Assembly (NCBI GenBank): GCA_905221615.1
Contig: CAJNDT010003979.1
Location: forward strand, 508,501-572,500
DNA length: 64,000 nt
From: Symbiodinium sp. CCMP2592
Taxonomy: Eukaryota > Sar > Dinophyceae > Suessiales > Symbiodiniaceae
Direction of reading: 5' to 3'
Shown here piece after piece: positions 1 through 9,700 of the stretch. How positions within the stretch are numbered: the first letter of the stretch is position 1; each line of letters starts with the position of its first letter. The notes under the pieces were generated by a model that worked only from the letters and a program-made list of their open reading frames with translations, did not search any database and had not been told where the DNA came from. A program made the position numbers and the translations under genes.

Positions 1-469
1 CAGTGTGGCCGAAGGATAATGATGCAGACACCGTGCCAAGCTCTGCAGTGGCTCGAGATAGACCCTCAGCACGCGAGGACCGGTCTTTTTCTCTAGGCAT
101 GGTAGGTGTTCTGTGCCGTGCCTCAGCGGTTTCAGCAGTTGTCTCCTGCGAGGCCAAGCCGGACATCACCCAATCTGCCACTTCCCTGGAAGACGAGTAC
201 GAAGCGGACTGGGCGAAGCATTTGCCTAAGTGGAGATGACGGGGAGCGGACGGCGTGGCTAATCGAATGCGCCTTTGTCAGGCTCGGGGATGAGACCGCC
301 GCTGAGGCGAAGGGCACACAGCGGCATGCACAGTGCGGCACAGTGGCATGTTGTTGATGTCTCGGGTGTTCGTTGCTTCCGCTGGGGAAGGCTTTGATGT
401 CCATGAGCGTGGCGGATGCCCCATCACAGGCGCGGCTTGGCGCCTCTTGCCTCTACATCACAGTCAACG

Positions 470-1072
470 TCACATGCCACCGCTGCAGCACAGTATTGCA
501 CAATTGTTGTCCAATGGTTCAGGGCCCGAGTGACGATTGCCATCCAATGGCTCCCACGCTTGAGTGCCTTGGCCACAGAAGATGAAGGCACCAAACAGTT
601 TCGCCAACTCTGTAGCCGCCATTTCTGGGGTTGGAGTTGCATCATGAACCGTGGACAGCGATGAGTGGACCAGCACTCCACTGCTGAAAGCGTGCTGCAA
701 TCGTTGGAATCGCTGCTGTGTTGTGTGTCGGACAGGTACAGAGGGTTCCGCAGTTGACAGTTGTGGTTGCGCCGTAGTACAAGTGCAGACAAGTGCAGCT
801 TTGGAATCAACGTTTTTTTGGAGAATCGGACGGCCCGACGCTGGGGGGTGAGGCTTCCCACCGCCAAAGCAGAGACAGCTGGCAAGCTCGTGCTGGAGAC
901 GTGTGTGTTGGATAAGGAGGCAAGCGCCGTGAGTGGCGGGGCTACATCTTGAGTGGGGAGGCTTCAGCTTTGTTTTGGCCGTACGTGGCAGGTCAAGAAA
1001 CGGCTCGAATGTGAGAAATGTCTGCCATGCGCCGAGCCGCTCGTAATGCGGTAAACGCAGCAGAACTTTCAT
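470..1072 (-). CDS. Conserved-in-both-copies ORF, unknown
   Basis: A 200-codon minus-strand ORF that is also open, at the same length, in the second copy (15781-16383). I recognise no family. The C-terminal half contains a stretch beginning MAATELAKLFGAF. The two copies differ only by substitutions here, which is what selection for coding would give but is also expected for a recent duplication. Several other frames are open as well, so this could be chance. Confidence 0.22.
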   Translation of the reverse strand: MKVLLRLPHYERLGAWQTFLTFEPFLDLPRTAKTKLKPPHSRCSPATHGACLLIQHTRLQHELASCLCFGGGKPHPPASGRPILQKNVDSKAALVCTCTTAQPQLSTAEPSVPVRHTTQQRFQRLQHAFSSGVLVHSSLSTVHDATPTPEMAATELAKLFGAFIFCGQGTQAWEPLDGNRHSGPEPLDNNCAILCCSGGM

Positions 1073-1323
1073 CAGAACCTTAGAGCAACTAGGCTTGGTG
1101 ACTCTTCAGAGCTGAGGAACTTCGTGGAGATTTGTACATACCTTCCGATCGGTGACCTGCTATCACTTCGCGTTGCGTCCAGGAACATCATCCCAACTCA
1201 GGCCGGGAGGTCAGACATCACACTTGAGCACCATTCAGATGTTATTTCCCACCCTCGGTGTGGGGTTGATACTGTAGATGTTAAACTAAACTCTTCTCCT
1301 CGGGTCTACTCCTCGTTCATCCC

Positions 1324-1465
1324 TGGAGTGCCAGGGTGTCCCTGGAGTGTCCAACCCCACAGTGTCCCTGAGAGTGTCCCTGTAGTGCCCCACCCATCCC
1401 AATCCCATAGTGCCCCTAGAATGCCCAACCCCAAAGTGCCCCTGAAGTGCCCAACCCCAAAAAAA
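1324..1465. repeat. Degenerate GTGCCC/TGTCCC minisatellite, copy 1
   Basis: The motif AGTGYCCCTGRAGTGYCCAA recurs about five times at a spacing of roughly 26-30 bp, with CCAACCCCA linkers. The second copy of duplication A has the same array at 16622-16768 with a few changed bases. Confidence 0.7.
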
Positions 1466-1618
1466 TCCAAATCTGTAGGGCGGGCATGTTCGAAGTAAAA
1501 CCGTTTAAATTGATATGTCCTGGATTGTCCTGGTATACTAGCCTAAGGCTTATGTGGCTCACATGATGCTGCGGCTATCCTTGTTGGACCCATCGAAGAG
1601 CCCGGTGTCAAACGTGGG

Positions 1619-2035
1619 CTATATGCTGGCCTTGACGGACGACCAGAAGAGGATGCTGAAAGCATTCAAAAAAGAGTTCGAACATCGTCGAAAGAGACCC
1701 TCGACATGAGCAGCTAAGTTTGTTTCAGAGATGCGCAGAGATTCTGTTTTGCTAACTGCCAAGGCCTCCTTGCTTTGGTGATGCTGAGCCGCTTTTTCTT
1801 CACTGACTCTCCGATGCAGCTCCTGCAGCTCCTGCTGAGCATCCTCCGGTGCTTGTCCCCACAAGGCTCTGAACATGAGGAAACGCGCGCAATGAGGGAG
1901 GCTGGTGCTCTGCATCTGCTGAAAATCCTTGGAAAAAGCCTCGACATCGATCCGGATACTGTCCTGAAGATGCGGGACTTGGGCAATCCACACTAGTGGA
2001 GCGGGCTGCTCATGGAAGATGGCATGGAGGGTCAA
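1619..2035 (-). CDS. Coiled-coil-like protein exon, unknown (copy 1)
   Basis: A 138-codon minus-strand ORF with protein-like composition. An N-terminal globular part (LHAIFHEQPAPLVWIAQVPH) is followed by a heptad-like, Glu/Gln/Lys-rich segment (QQELQELHRRVSEEKAAQHH at about residues 67-86) and a hydrophobic tail. The same ORF is open at identical length in the duplicate (16922-17338) with very few replacements. No family recognised. It may be a small gene or one exon of a larger one; I saw no clear upstream exon. Confidence 0.45.
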   Translation of the reverse strand: MTLHAIFHEQPAPLVWIAQVPHLQDSIRIDVEAFSKDFQQMQSTSLPHCARFLMFRALWGQAPEDAQQELQELHRRVSEEKAAQHHQSKEALAVSKTESLRISETNLAAHVEGLFRRCSNSFLNAFSILFWSSVKASI

Positions 2036-2111
2036 GGTGCAGGCCCGCCTTTAATGCCGTGCTTCGTGTTCGGTGTTGCAGGCTTGAGGGATTGCAAGCA
2101 ACGAACCTCAC

Positions 2112-2116
2112 TCAGG
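2112..2116. repeat. Target-site duplication TCAGG, left
   Basis: TCAGG directly precedes the left terminal inverted repeat (AGCTAGACAG...). The same five bases follow the right terminal repeat at 3814-3818. Confidence 0.8.
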
Positions 2117-2385
2117 AGCTAGACAGTTTCACACGTATGGTTCAAACGCCCTCCATATATATCCCGCCCAAAAACGAATTCATATTATAACATCATAATA
2201 TGAACTAATCCGCCTCCTGCATTCTCATTTTGTCCATATACTTATTCGTTGTCTTAGGTCTGGCAAAGTGACATTTCAGAACATCGCAATCACAAACATC
2301 ACAGCCAATCGCCAAAGAATTTTACACTTGCTTTTCTTCCCTGTGCCTCTCACGATAATCCTTACGCTGCTCCATCCGTTTCTCC

Positions 2386-2571
2386 TTATTCATTTCCCTT
2401 TACAACTTCATATTTCAATGCACCGCCTACGCGACATATAACCTTCATCAAATTCCTCACCCTAGGCGACAATTCTTTTGCACACACTCTACACATCTCC
2501 GCATCCGCTTCAAAAAACTCATCTGCTCGTCTCCTCTTACATCTCATACAAAGTTTTCTAGAATTCGCCAT
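2386..2571 (-). pseudogene. CxxC zinc-finger ORF in TIR element, frameshifted
   Basis: From an ATG the frame reads MANSRKLCMRCKRRR..., giving one CxxC-x(n)-CxxC finger (KLCMRC ... MCRVC). The second finger seen in the other copy is lost: about 33 bp are missing near 2462 and the frame continues to an unrelated end. The finger type (K-x-C-x2-C, then Phe, then C-x2-C) resembles small zinc fingers attached to nuclease genes in large DNA viruses and phages. That is a recalled resemblance, not a search result. Confidence 0.5.
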
Positions 2572-3024
2572 GCCTAATAATACTACCTTCTCTTTAAGAC
2601 AAAAATGCCACAATATCCAACAAAAAGACCTTACCAATTATGATATATCCACTGCACCAAAAACCGTTACCAAAAAACAATCCAACCCCAACCCCACCCC
2701 CCCCATCCGCGAACCTAGGCGTGAACCTTATTTAATTTTCATAATTAGTTTTCGTAATTAAGTTATTTTGAAAACTAACGTGAAACATATTATAGATATC
2801 GCTGTCTTCATCAAAAAACTGCTCCAACTGTTCATAGAGTTTTGCACCTTTACGTTTCAAAGAAAATATCCTATCTCTGTTTCTAGACCTTCTCTTCTTC
2901 AATATCTTTAATTTCGTCAGCCATGGCCAACATTTCCGCATCTATCTCGCATCTCTTGCCACCAGCCATCATTGCAATATTTAAGCAAATGTTCTCAGGT
3001 AGTGTTTTTGTGAACTGGTTTTAT

Positions 3025-3207
3025 CTAATCAGTAACTAATGATTGGAAGTATGCTTGGTGTTTATTGGTTCGTTCGTGTCTTGCCATATGGCAGAGACTA
3101 TATGTTGAACCACATTCGCATTGACAGTTCTTTGGCTGTTTATGATATCTTTCCAAATGTGTTTTTCTTAATTTGTCTCCGCATTTCTCTCGGTATGTTT
3201 TTGACTT
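3025..3207 (-). CDS. C2H2-like zinc-finger fragment in TIR element, copy 1
   Basis: A 60-codon minus-strand frame rich in Lys/Arg/Glu (KTYREKCGDKLRKTH) leads into CQCECGSTYS..ARHERTNKH and then a stop. The C-x-C-G ... R-H-x3-T-x-K-H pattern matches C2H2-like fingers recalled from giant DNA virus and virus-like elements of protists. The same frame is open in the other copy (18362-18544). There is no start codon in the frame, so it is a remnant of a longer reading frame. Confidence 0.5.
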   Translation of the reverse strand, partial: KSKTYREKCGDKLRKTHLERYHKQPKNCQCECGSTYSLCHMARHERTNKHQAYFQSLVTD

Positions 3208-3536
3208 TCATTTACCCGTTCAGGATATTTTTTCGCGATAGTTGTGCCTGCGCTCGTCCGTTTTCTGGGAAATCTGCCCTCGACATATTCTTATTTCTTC
3301 CTGCAATGTTTTTATTCAGTGTTGCTAGTTTTCTAATGTATTCGCATTCTTTTGCCCTTAACTCTTCCTTTGAGGAGACGAGCAGATGAGTTTTTTGAAG
3401 CGGCTGCGGAGATGTGTAGAGTGTGTGTAAATATGAAAAACTGTTCTATGTGTCGGCGAAATCGGAAGGTTGAGGAATTTGATGAAGGTTATATGTCGCG
3501 TAGGTGGTGCATTGAAATATGAAGTTGTAGAGGGAA

Positions 3537-3723
3537 ATGAATAAGGAGAAACGGATGGAGCAGCATAAAGATTATCGTGAGAGGCACAGGGAAGAAAAGC
3601 AAGTGTAAAATTCTTTGGCGATTGGCTGTGATGTTTGTGATTGCGATGTTCTGAAATGTCACTTCGCCAGACATAAGCAAACGAATAAGCATATGGACAA
3701 GATGAGAATGCAGGAGGCGGATT
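3537..3723 (+). pseudogene. Zinc-finger tail inside right TIR, interrupted by one stop
   Basis: In one frame the right inverted repeat reads MNKEKRMEQHKDYRERHREE, then one TAA, then a finger CDVCDCDVLKCHFARHKQTN ending in a KH pair and a stop. The basic KEKR..DYRERHREEK lead-in plus CxxCxC...H...H is the architecture of the other finger in the element. The single in-frame TAA marks it as decayed or as two pieces joined by frameshift. Confidence 0.5.
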
Positions 3724-3813
3724 AGTTCATATTATGATGTTATAATATGAATTCGTTTTTGGGCGGGGTATATATGGAGGGCGTTTGAACCATACGTGTG
3801 AAACTGTCTAGCT

Positions 3814-3818
3814 TCAGG
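3814..3818. repeat. Target-site duplication TCAGG, right
   Basis: Matches 2112-2116 exactly and abuts the right end of the inverted-repeat element. Confidence 0.8.
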
Positions 3819-4177
3819 AACACTGGGACTCGGGAGTCTAGCATCAAACTCCTCCGGAAACCCAAAATCTTGCCTCTTTGCAGCGGTTGAACCTTGAACC
3901 ACACACGGGTAGCACAGCTTATGTTTATGGTTACAGAGTTACAGGCTCTCGAGGGGCCGTCCGCTTTAACTTAACGGGGAGCTTCGCACTATTTCAGAGT
4001 CTCCACAGGTGTTGGAGGGATTCGGTGTGCAGCAGAAGTTAATCGAAGCTGTTGCGTTTTGGGGTAACAGAGTGTACGAGAGTTGTTACACCGGTGTTAT
4101 GTTCTTTGTTGGTGGTTTTGGGTTCTGTTTGGATCCTCTCAGCTGGACCGACCCAGTATCACCGCACATAGAACGCG

Positions 4178-4372
4178 ATGGCGGACTCGCCAGGACTCAT
4201 CAAGGCTGCTGATGGGAAGATCGCCCTGAGAACTCGCAGAGGAAGCAGCAACATCAGTTGCTGTGGTACGGACCTGGTGCTGTATCTTCGTGCTGCGTTT
4301 TCTCATTCTCACTCACGTCGGCTGAGCCAAGAGGCAGCGTCAGCAGGAAGCTTGAGGATTCAGTGCCGATGA
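4178..4372 (+). pseudogene. Diverged remnant of the 81-codon small ORF
   Basis: It starts MADSPGLIKAADGKIALR, matching the first 18 codons of the intact ORF at 54540-54785 (MADAPGLIEASDAKTALK). The homology then stops and the frame continues into unrelated sequence. This is where duplication A copy 1 loses similarity, so the gene was cut at the breakpoint. Confidence 0.6.
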
Positions 4373-4775
4373 ACTCGGTTCAGCGCCGCTGGAGGCAGAC
4401 GCTAAGAGTCTAAGCTGACAGAAGGCTGAAAGCAGCTGGAAAAGGTTGCACATTTTTCATTTCCTTGCGGCTAGATGGCTAGATTGTTTTGTGAACACAC
4501 CCTTGCCTTGGATTCGATTCCAGCGGGTTTTTCGTTGTTCCGGTGTTGCCATGCATGAGTCGGTGCGTCAGCCTGCAGCCTTGGGCTCAAGCTTCTTCAC
4601 TTTGAGGTCCGCCAACACTGCCGCCGACTCCTCTGCACACCTGCGCTCCGATAACCCTGAGTCACCACTTCGTGCTGTTGCTTTTGGCTTTCTCAGGTCA
4701 ATGCCACAGGGTATTCTGCAGAACTTCAGTCCTCTTGAGGCCCAGCAGTTTCAAGAGCTTCGGTAGCGATATTAT

Positions 4776-5009
4776 TTGGGATTGTCGGACTGCGCTGCTA
4801 TCCAAGAGTGTAAACCGTGTAAACCTAATCAGGGCTTCGGCTACCTCCTGCCAGACGAATGGCAATTTTACGGCTACGTCTGTGCGCAGCTGGGCCGCAG
4901 AGGGTTCAATTCAGCCTCGTGCAGGGCCAAAAAAGGGGCAGCTGAGTTACACACTGCCCATGATGTTTGGCATTATAAGTACCGCGTCGCCTGCCAGGGA
5001 TGTCACTAG
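4776..5009 (+). CDS. Possible exon, unknown
   Basis: A 77-codon frame with protein-like content (NQGFGYLLPDEWQFYGYVCA, then a Cys/His-rich end AELHTAHDVWHYKYRVACQG). Not recognised. It overlaps other open frames and has no supporting duplicate, so this is only a candidate. Confidence 0.28.
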   Translation: MGLSDCAAIQECKPCKPNQGFGYLLPDEWQFYGYVCAQLGRRGFNSASCRAKKGAAELHTAHDVWHYKYRVACQGCH

Positions 5010-5264
5010 CTTCGCCGGTGATCGTCAGCATCTGCGAAGTGGACTTCGCGTAGTCTTCCAGGCTGGACATGGTCATGCAGAGGGCTGCAATCTGCAAGCC
5101 TGAGCTATGAAATTGATGCGTTGACGAGAGCCCCCAGACCTTTGTGCCAGGCGGAATGGAGTCACGAAGCTGCGGCGTCACTTGGCTTTTATATGAGCAA
5201 GGGTCAAAACTATGGTACTTGCGGTTTTAGCTTGGTAGGGCATTTACATGCTGAAGGGTCAATA

Positions 5265-5462
5265 ACCCTGTAAAGCGACGGGGAACATTGAAAAGCGACG
5301 CCCCGTATAGTACCCACAGAAGGTTTGACTTCAACAGATTGATTGGTGCTGACAGTTGGCTCGAAACACAAACCTCTGTAAAGCGACGGGTTACAGTTGG
5401 GGCCCGTGCCAAAACCATCAAAAACCCTTGCAAAGCGACGGTGAACATTGAAAATCGTGGCC
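5265..5462. repeat. AAAGCGACG-containing short repeats
   Basis: The phrase GTAAAGCGACGGG or GCAAAGCGACGG, followed by AACATTGAAAA, recurs at about 5271, 5291, 5378 and 5430. This looks like a decayed repeat with irregular spacing. Confidence 0.6.
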
Positions 5463-5520
5463 CCCCACCCCTATTGCGCGAACCCCCCCCCTCCGATCCT
5501 TAAATGACATAATGAACAGA

Positions 5521-5572
5521 ACGTTCCCGCCCTGAACCCGAACCCGAACCTAAACCCCCCCTTCCCTCCGGC
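5521..5572. repeat. Short (GGGTTC)n-like tract, C-rich strand
   Basis: CCTGAACCCGAACCCGAACC followed by TAAACCCCC. A variant of this tract recurs at 6226-6410. Confidence 0.6.
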
Positions 5573-6235
5573 TTTTAATAGCAGAGGGCACAGATGTTTT
5601 GGATGAGGGCAGCGACGGCAGTGAAGCGTCATACTCGTAGCCAGCCCTTCGGGGCGGCGTTGGCGGCGGCGGTGGCACGGCCTTTCTGCCAGCCGGACAG
5701 GCCCAAGTTTGATTGATCCAACTCTGCACATGCGAGTCGGGCCTGGAAGCAGATGTAACAATGCTTTGCAAATTCCAACTCAACGACCCGGCGAGTATAC
5801 TGCCTGGCGACGGGGTCATCCGGCTCTGGCCACACAATGGCGACACGGGCGTCAGCATGCGTCAGCCATGTGGGTCCCGGAGAAAGCCCTTTTCTCCTCA
5901 ATCGATCACCTCGGATTCGGGAGTCTGATCCGTGCAAATATCTCAATCTTGTCAACGGATTGGATAGAGATGCCGCGAGCCATGAAGTTCCACCCCTCAA
6001 ACGGAGAGTAAGCCGGTGAGGCCGCGGCTCTTGGTCTGGAGTTCGTGATCCTATCACGATAGATGCTGAACTTGAGCCCGACCTCCTGGGCGTCTTCAAG
6101 CCTGTCGTACAAGATCCTGATCGGGTGTGCAAAAAGGGAGCTCTCGTGCGGCTTCGGGCTGTTCAGCGAGTGTTCGAGCGGCGCTGAGTGCGGAGACTTA
6201 GCAAGAAATAAACAGAACGTTCCCGCCCCCTGCAT
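5550..6235 (-). CDS. Minus-strand coding fragments, unknown
   Basis: Three overlapping minus-strand frames each contain a protein-like stretch: HPIRILYDRLEDAQEVGLKF...FEGWNFMARGISIQ (frame of 5906-6235), then VAIVWPEPDDPVARQYTRRV...ELEFAKHCYI (frame of 5629-6132), then a proline-rich end (frame of 5550-5858). The passage from frame to frame suggests either introns or frameshift decay. The fragment lies between two GGGTTC-like tracts. I do not recognise the family. Confidence 0.35.
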
Positions 6236-6410
6236 CCGAACCCGTCAACCCGTCCCTAAAACCCCCCCAAGCCGAGAACCCGAGCCTAAACCCCCCGGCC
6301 CGGCCCGCCCCCTGAACCCGATTCCCACCCCGGACCCGGGATAAATAAATCTGCCCGAATCCCGACCCGAACGTGAGCGGGAACCCGAACCCGAACCTGA
6401 ACTTGTCAAT
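6226..6410. repeat. Degenerate CCCGAACC / CCTAAACC repeat tract
   Basis: Many near-copies of CCCGAAC, CCTAAAC and CCTGAAC follow one another. They resemble a mutated telomere-type hexamer/heptamer repeat. Same family as 5521-5572. Confidence 0.65.
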
Positions 6411-6809
6411 GAGAAAAAGTGAGCACCTCGAGGTACTTTGCCGTGTGCTGGTGGTGCGCGGACTGGACGTTTGTTGCGGGCTTGGTGTTGGCTACAACCG
6501 CAGAGCTTGTACCGCCTAGCCGCGTAGCGCCTGCTTCCCTCCTTCCCTCCCAGGCGGCGATTGAAGAAACAACGACAATAGAAGAGGCCAGTGCACAGGC
6601 CTGCACTACGCATGTACGTGTGCTGCATGGTGTGGATACATCACTTTATGCCGCCTCACAGGAGAAGATCACTATCCGATCGAACGATCGCGGAGTTTGG
6701 TGGAAGGCTGACGCTTGCTGTATGTTGCGGGGGCGGCGGCCTTCGAGGTAGATGAGGGAGTGGTTGGCTGTGGGGGAAGCATGCAGAAGCAGCCGGACGC
6801 AGGTTTCAG

Positions 6810-7088
6810 ATGATGATCGGCAAGATAAGGCCGCTGACCCAACATTTCAACATACCAGTAGAAGCAAGCGTTGGAGAAGGCCTCGCAGATTGTGCTGCAC
6901 TGTTTGAGACATCCAAACAGCAATACGTAGCAAGAACCATCAAATATTTGGGGCATCGCAAGGAGAAGCGCCCCGACCCCATCACCCCTACTGCCCTACT
7001 GTGCCCCGAGGTGAAGTCAGACAAGAGCCAGATCGAAGTGGCTGGAATGGAGGACTCGGCTCCGGGTCGAAGCTGCCCAACTTTATAG
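6810..7088 (+). CDS. ORF running into the 400-bp array, unknown
   Basis: A 92-codon frame. The first half is unique (VEASVGEGLADCAALFETSK) and the second half (KSDKSQIEVAGMEDSAPGRS) is the array-unit end. It ends at the same stop as the unit ORFs. This may be the original non-repeated version from which the array grew. Function unknown. Confidence 0.3.
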   Translation: MMIGKIRPLTQHFNIPVEASVGEGLADCAALFETSKQQYVARTIKYLGHRKEKRPDPITPTALLCPEVKSDKSQIEVAGMEDSAPGRSCPTL

Positions 7089-7137
7089 GGTATGGGTGGT
7101 CCTTCGCTGATGGAGTTGTCAACCGCGTTAGTTAGAT

Positions 7138-7488
7138 GTGTTTCCCTTGCTTGCTGATTTACTCCCTCTCCCATACGACTATCTTGTTCTCACTCCTGGT
7201 GAAGACACGGACGGTGATATACTCGTCACTGTTGCTGGATTCTTTCTTCAGCCTGTTCTGCAGTACTGCTTTTTCGATGCTGCGTTGCTCGGTAGGAGGA
7301 ATCGCCTTTGGACGAGGCTTGCGCAGAGGCGGAGGTTGGAGCTTGGCGAAGAACGCGTGCGTAGTCCCCCCCCCCCGCCCCCCATCCGATCGCCCCTACT
7401 GTGCCCCGAGGCTGAGTCAGACAAGAGCCAGATCGAAGTGGCTGGAATGGAGGACTCGGCTCCGGGTCGAAGCTGCCCAACTTTATAG
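7138..7488 (+). CDS. Array-unit ORF, 116 codons (unit 1)
   Basis: The frame starts MFPLLADLLPLPYDYLVLTP, passes the poly-C tract as a proline run and ends with ...DSAPGRSCPTL. It is intact in unit 1 and unit 3 (7940-8290). Units 2 and 4 have different poly-C lengths and exit into another frame ending ...YRVWVVLR. Not recognised. The alternative minus-strand frame (MTTPSAKDHPYPIKLG...) is equally open, so coding is unproven. Confidence 0.25.
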   Translation: MFPLLADLLPLPYDYLVLTPGEDTDGDILVTVAGFFLQPVLQYCFFDAALLGRRNRLWTRLAQRRRLELGEERVRSPPPPPPIRSPLLCPEAESDKSQIEVAGMEDSAPGRSCPTL

Positions 7489-7939
7489 GGTATGGGTGGT
7501 CCTTCGCTGATGGAGTTGTCAACCGCGTTAGTTAGATGTGTTTCCCTTGCTTGCTAATTTACTCCCTCTCCCATACGACTATCTTGTTCTCACTCCTGGT
7601 GAAGACACGGACGGTGATATACTCGTCACTGTTGCTGGATTCTTTCTTCAGCCTGTTCTGCAGCACTGCTTTTTCGATGCTGCGTTGCTCGGTAGGAGGA
7701 ATCGCCTTTGGACGAGGCTTGCGCAGAGGCGGAGGTTGGAGCTTGGCGAAGAACGCGTGCGTAGCCCCCCCCCCCCCCGCCCCCCATCCGATCGCCCCTA
7801 CTGTGCCCCGAGGCTGAGTCAGACAAGAGCCAGATCGAAGTGGCTGGAATGGAGGACTCGGCTCCGGGTCGAAGCTGCCCAACTTTATAGGGTATGGGTG
7901 GTCCTTCGCTGATGGAGTTGTCAACCGCGTTAGTTAGAT

Positions 7940-8290
7940 GTGTTTCCCTTGCTTGCTGATTTACTCCCTCTCCCATACGACTATCTTGTTCTCACTCCTG
8001 GTGAAGACACGGACGGTGATATACTCGTCACTGTTGCTGGATTCTTTCTTCAGCCTGTTCTGCAGTACTGCTTTTTCGATGCTGCGTTGCTCGGTAGGAG
8101 GAATCGCCTTTGGACGAGGCTTGCGCAGAGGCGGAGGTTGGAGCTTGGCGAAGAACGCGCGCGTAGTCCCCCCCCCCCGCCCCCCATCCGATCGCCCCTA
8201 CTGTGCCCCGAGGCGAAGTCAGACAAGAGCCAGATCGAGGTGGCGGGCATGGAGGACTCGGCTCCGGGTCGAAGCTGCCCAACTTTATAG
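7940..8290 (+). CDS. Array-unit ORF, 116 codons (unit 3)
   Basis: Same frame and length as 7138-7488. The 11-C tract keeps the frame that leads to ...DSAPGRSCPTL. Confidence 0.25.
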   Translation: MFPLLADLLPLPYDYLVLTPGEDTDGDILVTVAGFFLQPVLQYCFFDAALLGRRNRLWTRLAQRRRLELGEERARSPPPPPPIRSPLLCPEAKSDKSQIEVAGMEDSAPGRSCPTL

Positions 8291-8999
8291 GGTATGGGTG
8301 GTCCTTCGCTGATGGAGTTGTCAACCGCGTTAGTTAGATGTGTTTCCCTTGCTTGCTGATTTACTCCCTCTCCCATACGACTATCTTGTTCTCACTCCTG
8401 GTGAAGACACGGACGGTGATATACTCGTCACTGTTGCTGGATTCTTTCTTCAGCCTGTTCTGCAGTACTGCTTTTTCGATGCTGCGTTGCTCGGTAGGAG
8501 GAATTGCCTTTGGACGAGGCTTGCGCAGAGGCGGAGGTTGGAGCTTGGCGAAGAACGCGCGCGTAGTCCCCCCCCCCGCCCCCCATCCGATCGCCCCTAC
8601 TGTGCCCCGAGGCTGAGTCAGACAAGAGCCAGATCGAAGTGGCTGGAATGGAGGACTCGGCTCCGGGTCGAAGCTGCCCAACTTTATAGGGTATGGGTGG
8701 TCCTTCGCTGATGGAGTTGTCAACCGCGTTAGTTAGATGTGTTTCCCTTGCTTGCTAATTTACTCCCTCTCCCATACGACTATCTTGTTCTCACTCCTGG
8801 TGAAGACACGGACGGTGATATACTCGTCACTGTTGCTGGATTCTTTCTTCAGCCTGTTCTGCAGTACTGCTTTTTCGATGCTGCGTTGCTCGGTAGGAGG
8901 AATTGCCTTTGGACGAGGCTTGCGCAGAGGCGGAGGTTGGAGCTTGGCGAAGAACGCGTGCGTAGTTAGAGAAAGATAGAGAAAGCCTGGTGTGTCATG

Positions 9000-9700
9000 C
9001 TTCGAAGATGCAACGCGGCAGGCAGAAGAGGAGTTGCGCAGACAGAAGGCCCGTGACTGGACCTGTTCCAAGAGAACGTGCCAGAACTGCCAAAGCACAT
9101 CCGCAGAGCGTTGTGGAGATCTAAAATGCCCATTTCATTGTTGGTGATAGGGACGATTGCTATTGCTACTGCTCTGCCACGCGTAACTTGTTCAGGGGCG
9201 TCGGATCTCTCTTCATCGCACCAAAGGCCACAGAATGCCACAGAGAGCTCGGAAGTCACCCAGAGTTTGACATTTCGTGGGAATGTCACAGGCTTGCGAT
9301 TCTTCACCGGCTTCGCGCGGCTTCTGGGATTGAGGTTGGTGGCATGCCTCAGGGTTTGAAATATGCGGGGGACTTGCTCGCTTCGGACTGCTACGCCTAG
9401 GCCTAGGTATGAAGGATGTGGGTGTAAGTAACGGGCGGCATGTTGCACCAACGAATTCGAGCCAATGCTGCTACCACAAATGCAAAAAAAAAAAATCAAA
9501 TTGAAAACCAAAAAAAAGGTAGCCCGGCAAAGGGTGGGCCAGCCTTTTGTGCGTACTCGTATGGCTGATTGCTTTAGAAGTTGGAAACTTTCTGGGCAGT
9601 ACTTGTCACTTGTAGATACGTCGCTTCCATGCCAGTGATGGTCATCTAGACAAAAAGCAAACCCACCTGAGCCTCACGGTCGGTGGACCGGGGCTGGCGG
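9000..9700. other. No clear gene; A-rich patch
   Basis: The sequence after the array holds only overlapping short frames. A 12-A run and an 8-A run lie at 9485-9520. A palindromic CCTAGGCCTAGG occurs near 9400. I see nothing else to support. Confidence 0.5.

Larger units (their letters stand above)
2117..3813 (-). mobile_element. Terminal-inverted-repeat DNA element, copy 1 (1697 bp)
   Basis: The ends AGCTAGACAGTTTCACACG and its reverse complement start inverted repeats of about 420 bp (2117-2536) and 442 bp (3372-3813). A TCAGG duplication flanks the element. Each repeat contains a short palindrome (TTCATATTAT/ATAATATGAA). The element is clearly AT-richer than its surroundings. The inverted repeats and core carry decayed zinc-finger ORFs, and no transposase is visible, so it is probably non-autonomous. 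Long TIRs with a 5-bp target duplication do not let me name a superfamily. Confidence 0.88.
1..4235. repeat. Segmental duplication A, copy 1 (left end cut by window)
   Basis: This segment matches 15312-19505 almost base for base, with an offset of 15311 at the left end growing to about 15345 at the right through small indels. Similarity continues to about 4235 and then fades in the sequence CCAGGACTCATC. The copy includes a minisatellite, a minus-strand coiled-coil-like ORF and an inserted inverted-repeat element. The left breakpoint is outside the window. Confidence 0.95.
6995..8966. repeat. Tandem array, about 400-bp unit, 4.9 copies
   Basis: Equivalent points (the GTGTTTCCCTTGCTTGCT phrase) recur at 7138, 7538, 7940, 8340 and 8739, giving periods of 399-402 bp. 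Units are nearly identical. Each of the first four ends with a poly-C tract (11, 14, 11 and 10 C), a G and six more C. The last unit stops just before its poly-C tract at 8966. Both strands hold long ORFs in each unit. Confidence 0.97.

Noticed and set aside
3039..3389. Plus-strand hydrophobic ORF in the inverted-repeat element (possible membrane protein)
   Set aside because: The minus strand of the same stretch encodes a recognisable zinc-finger pattern, and the hydrophobicity is what the antisense of a Lys/Glu-rich frame gives.
4575..4600. Second spliced-leader relict (TTGGGCTCAAG)
   Set aside because: Only GGCTCAAG plus a few bases match, and no gene follows. This length is expected by chance.
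7226..8723. Minus-strand ORFs of the 400-bp array (MTTPSAKDHPYP...)
   Set aside because: Open in all units but without protein-like features. The poly-C tract appears as a Gly run, and I could not choose the strand, so only plus-strand candidates were listed at low confidence.
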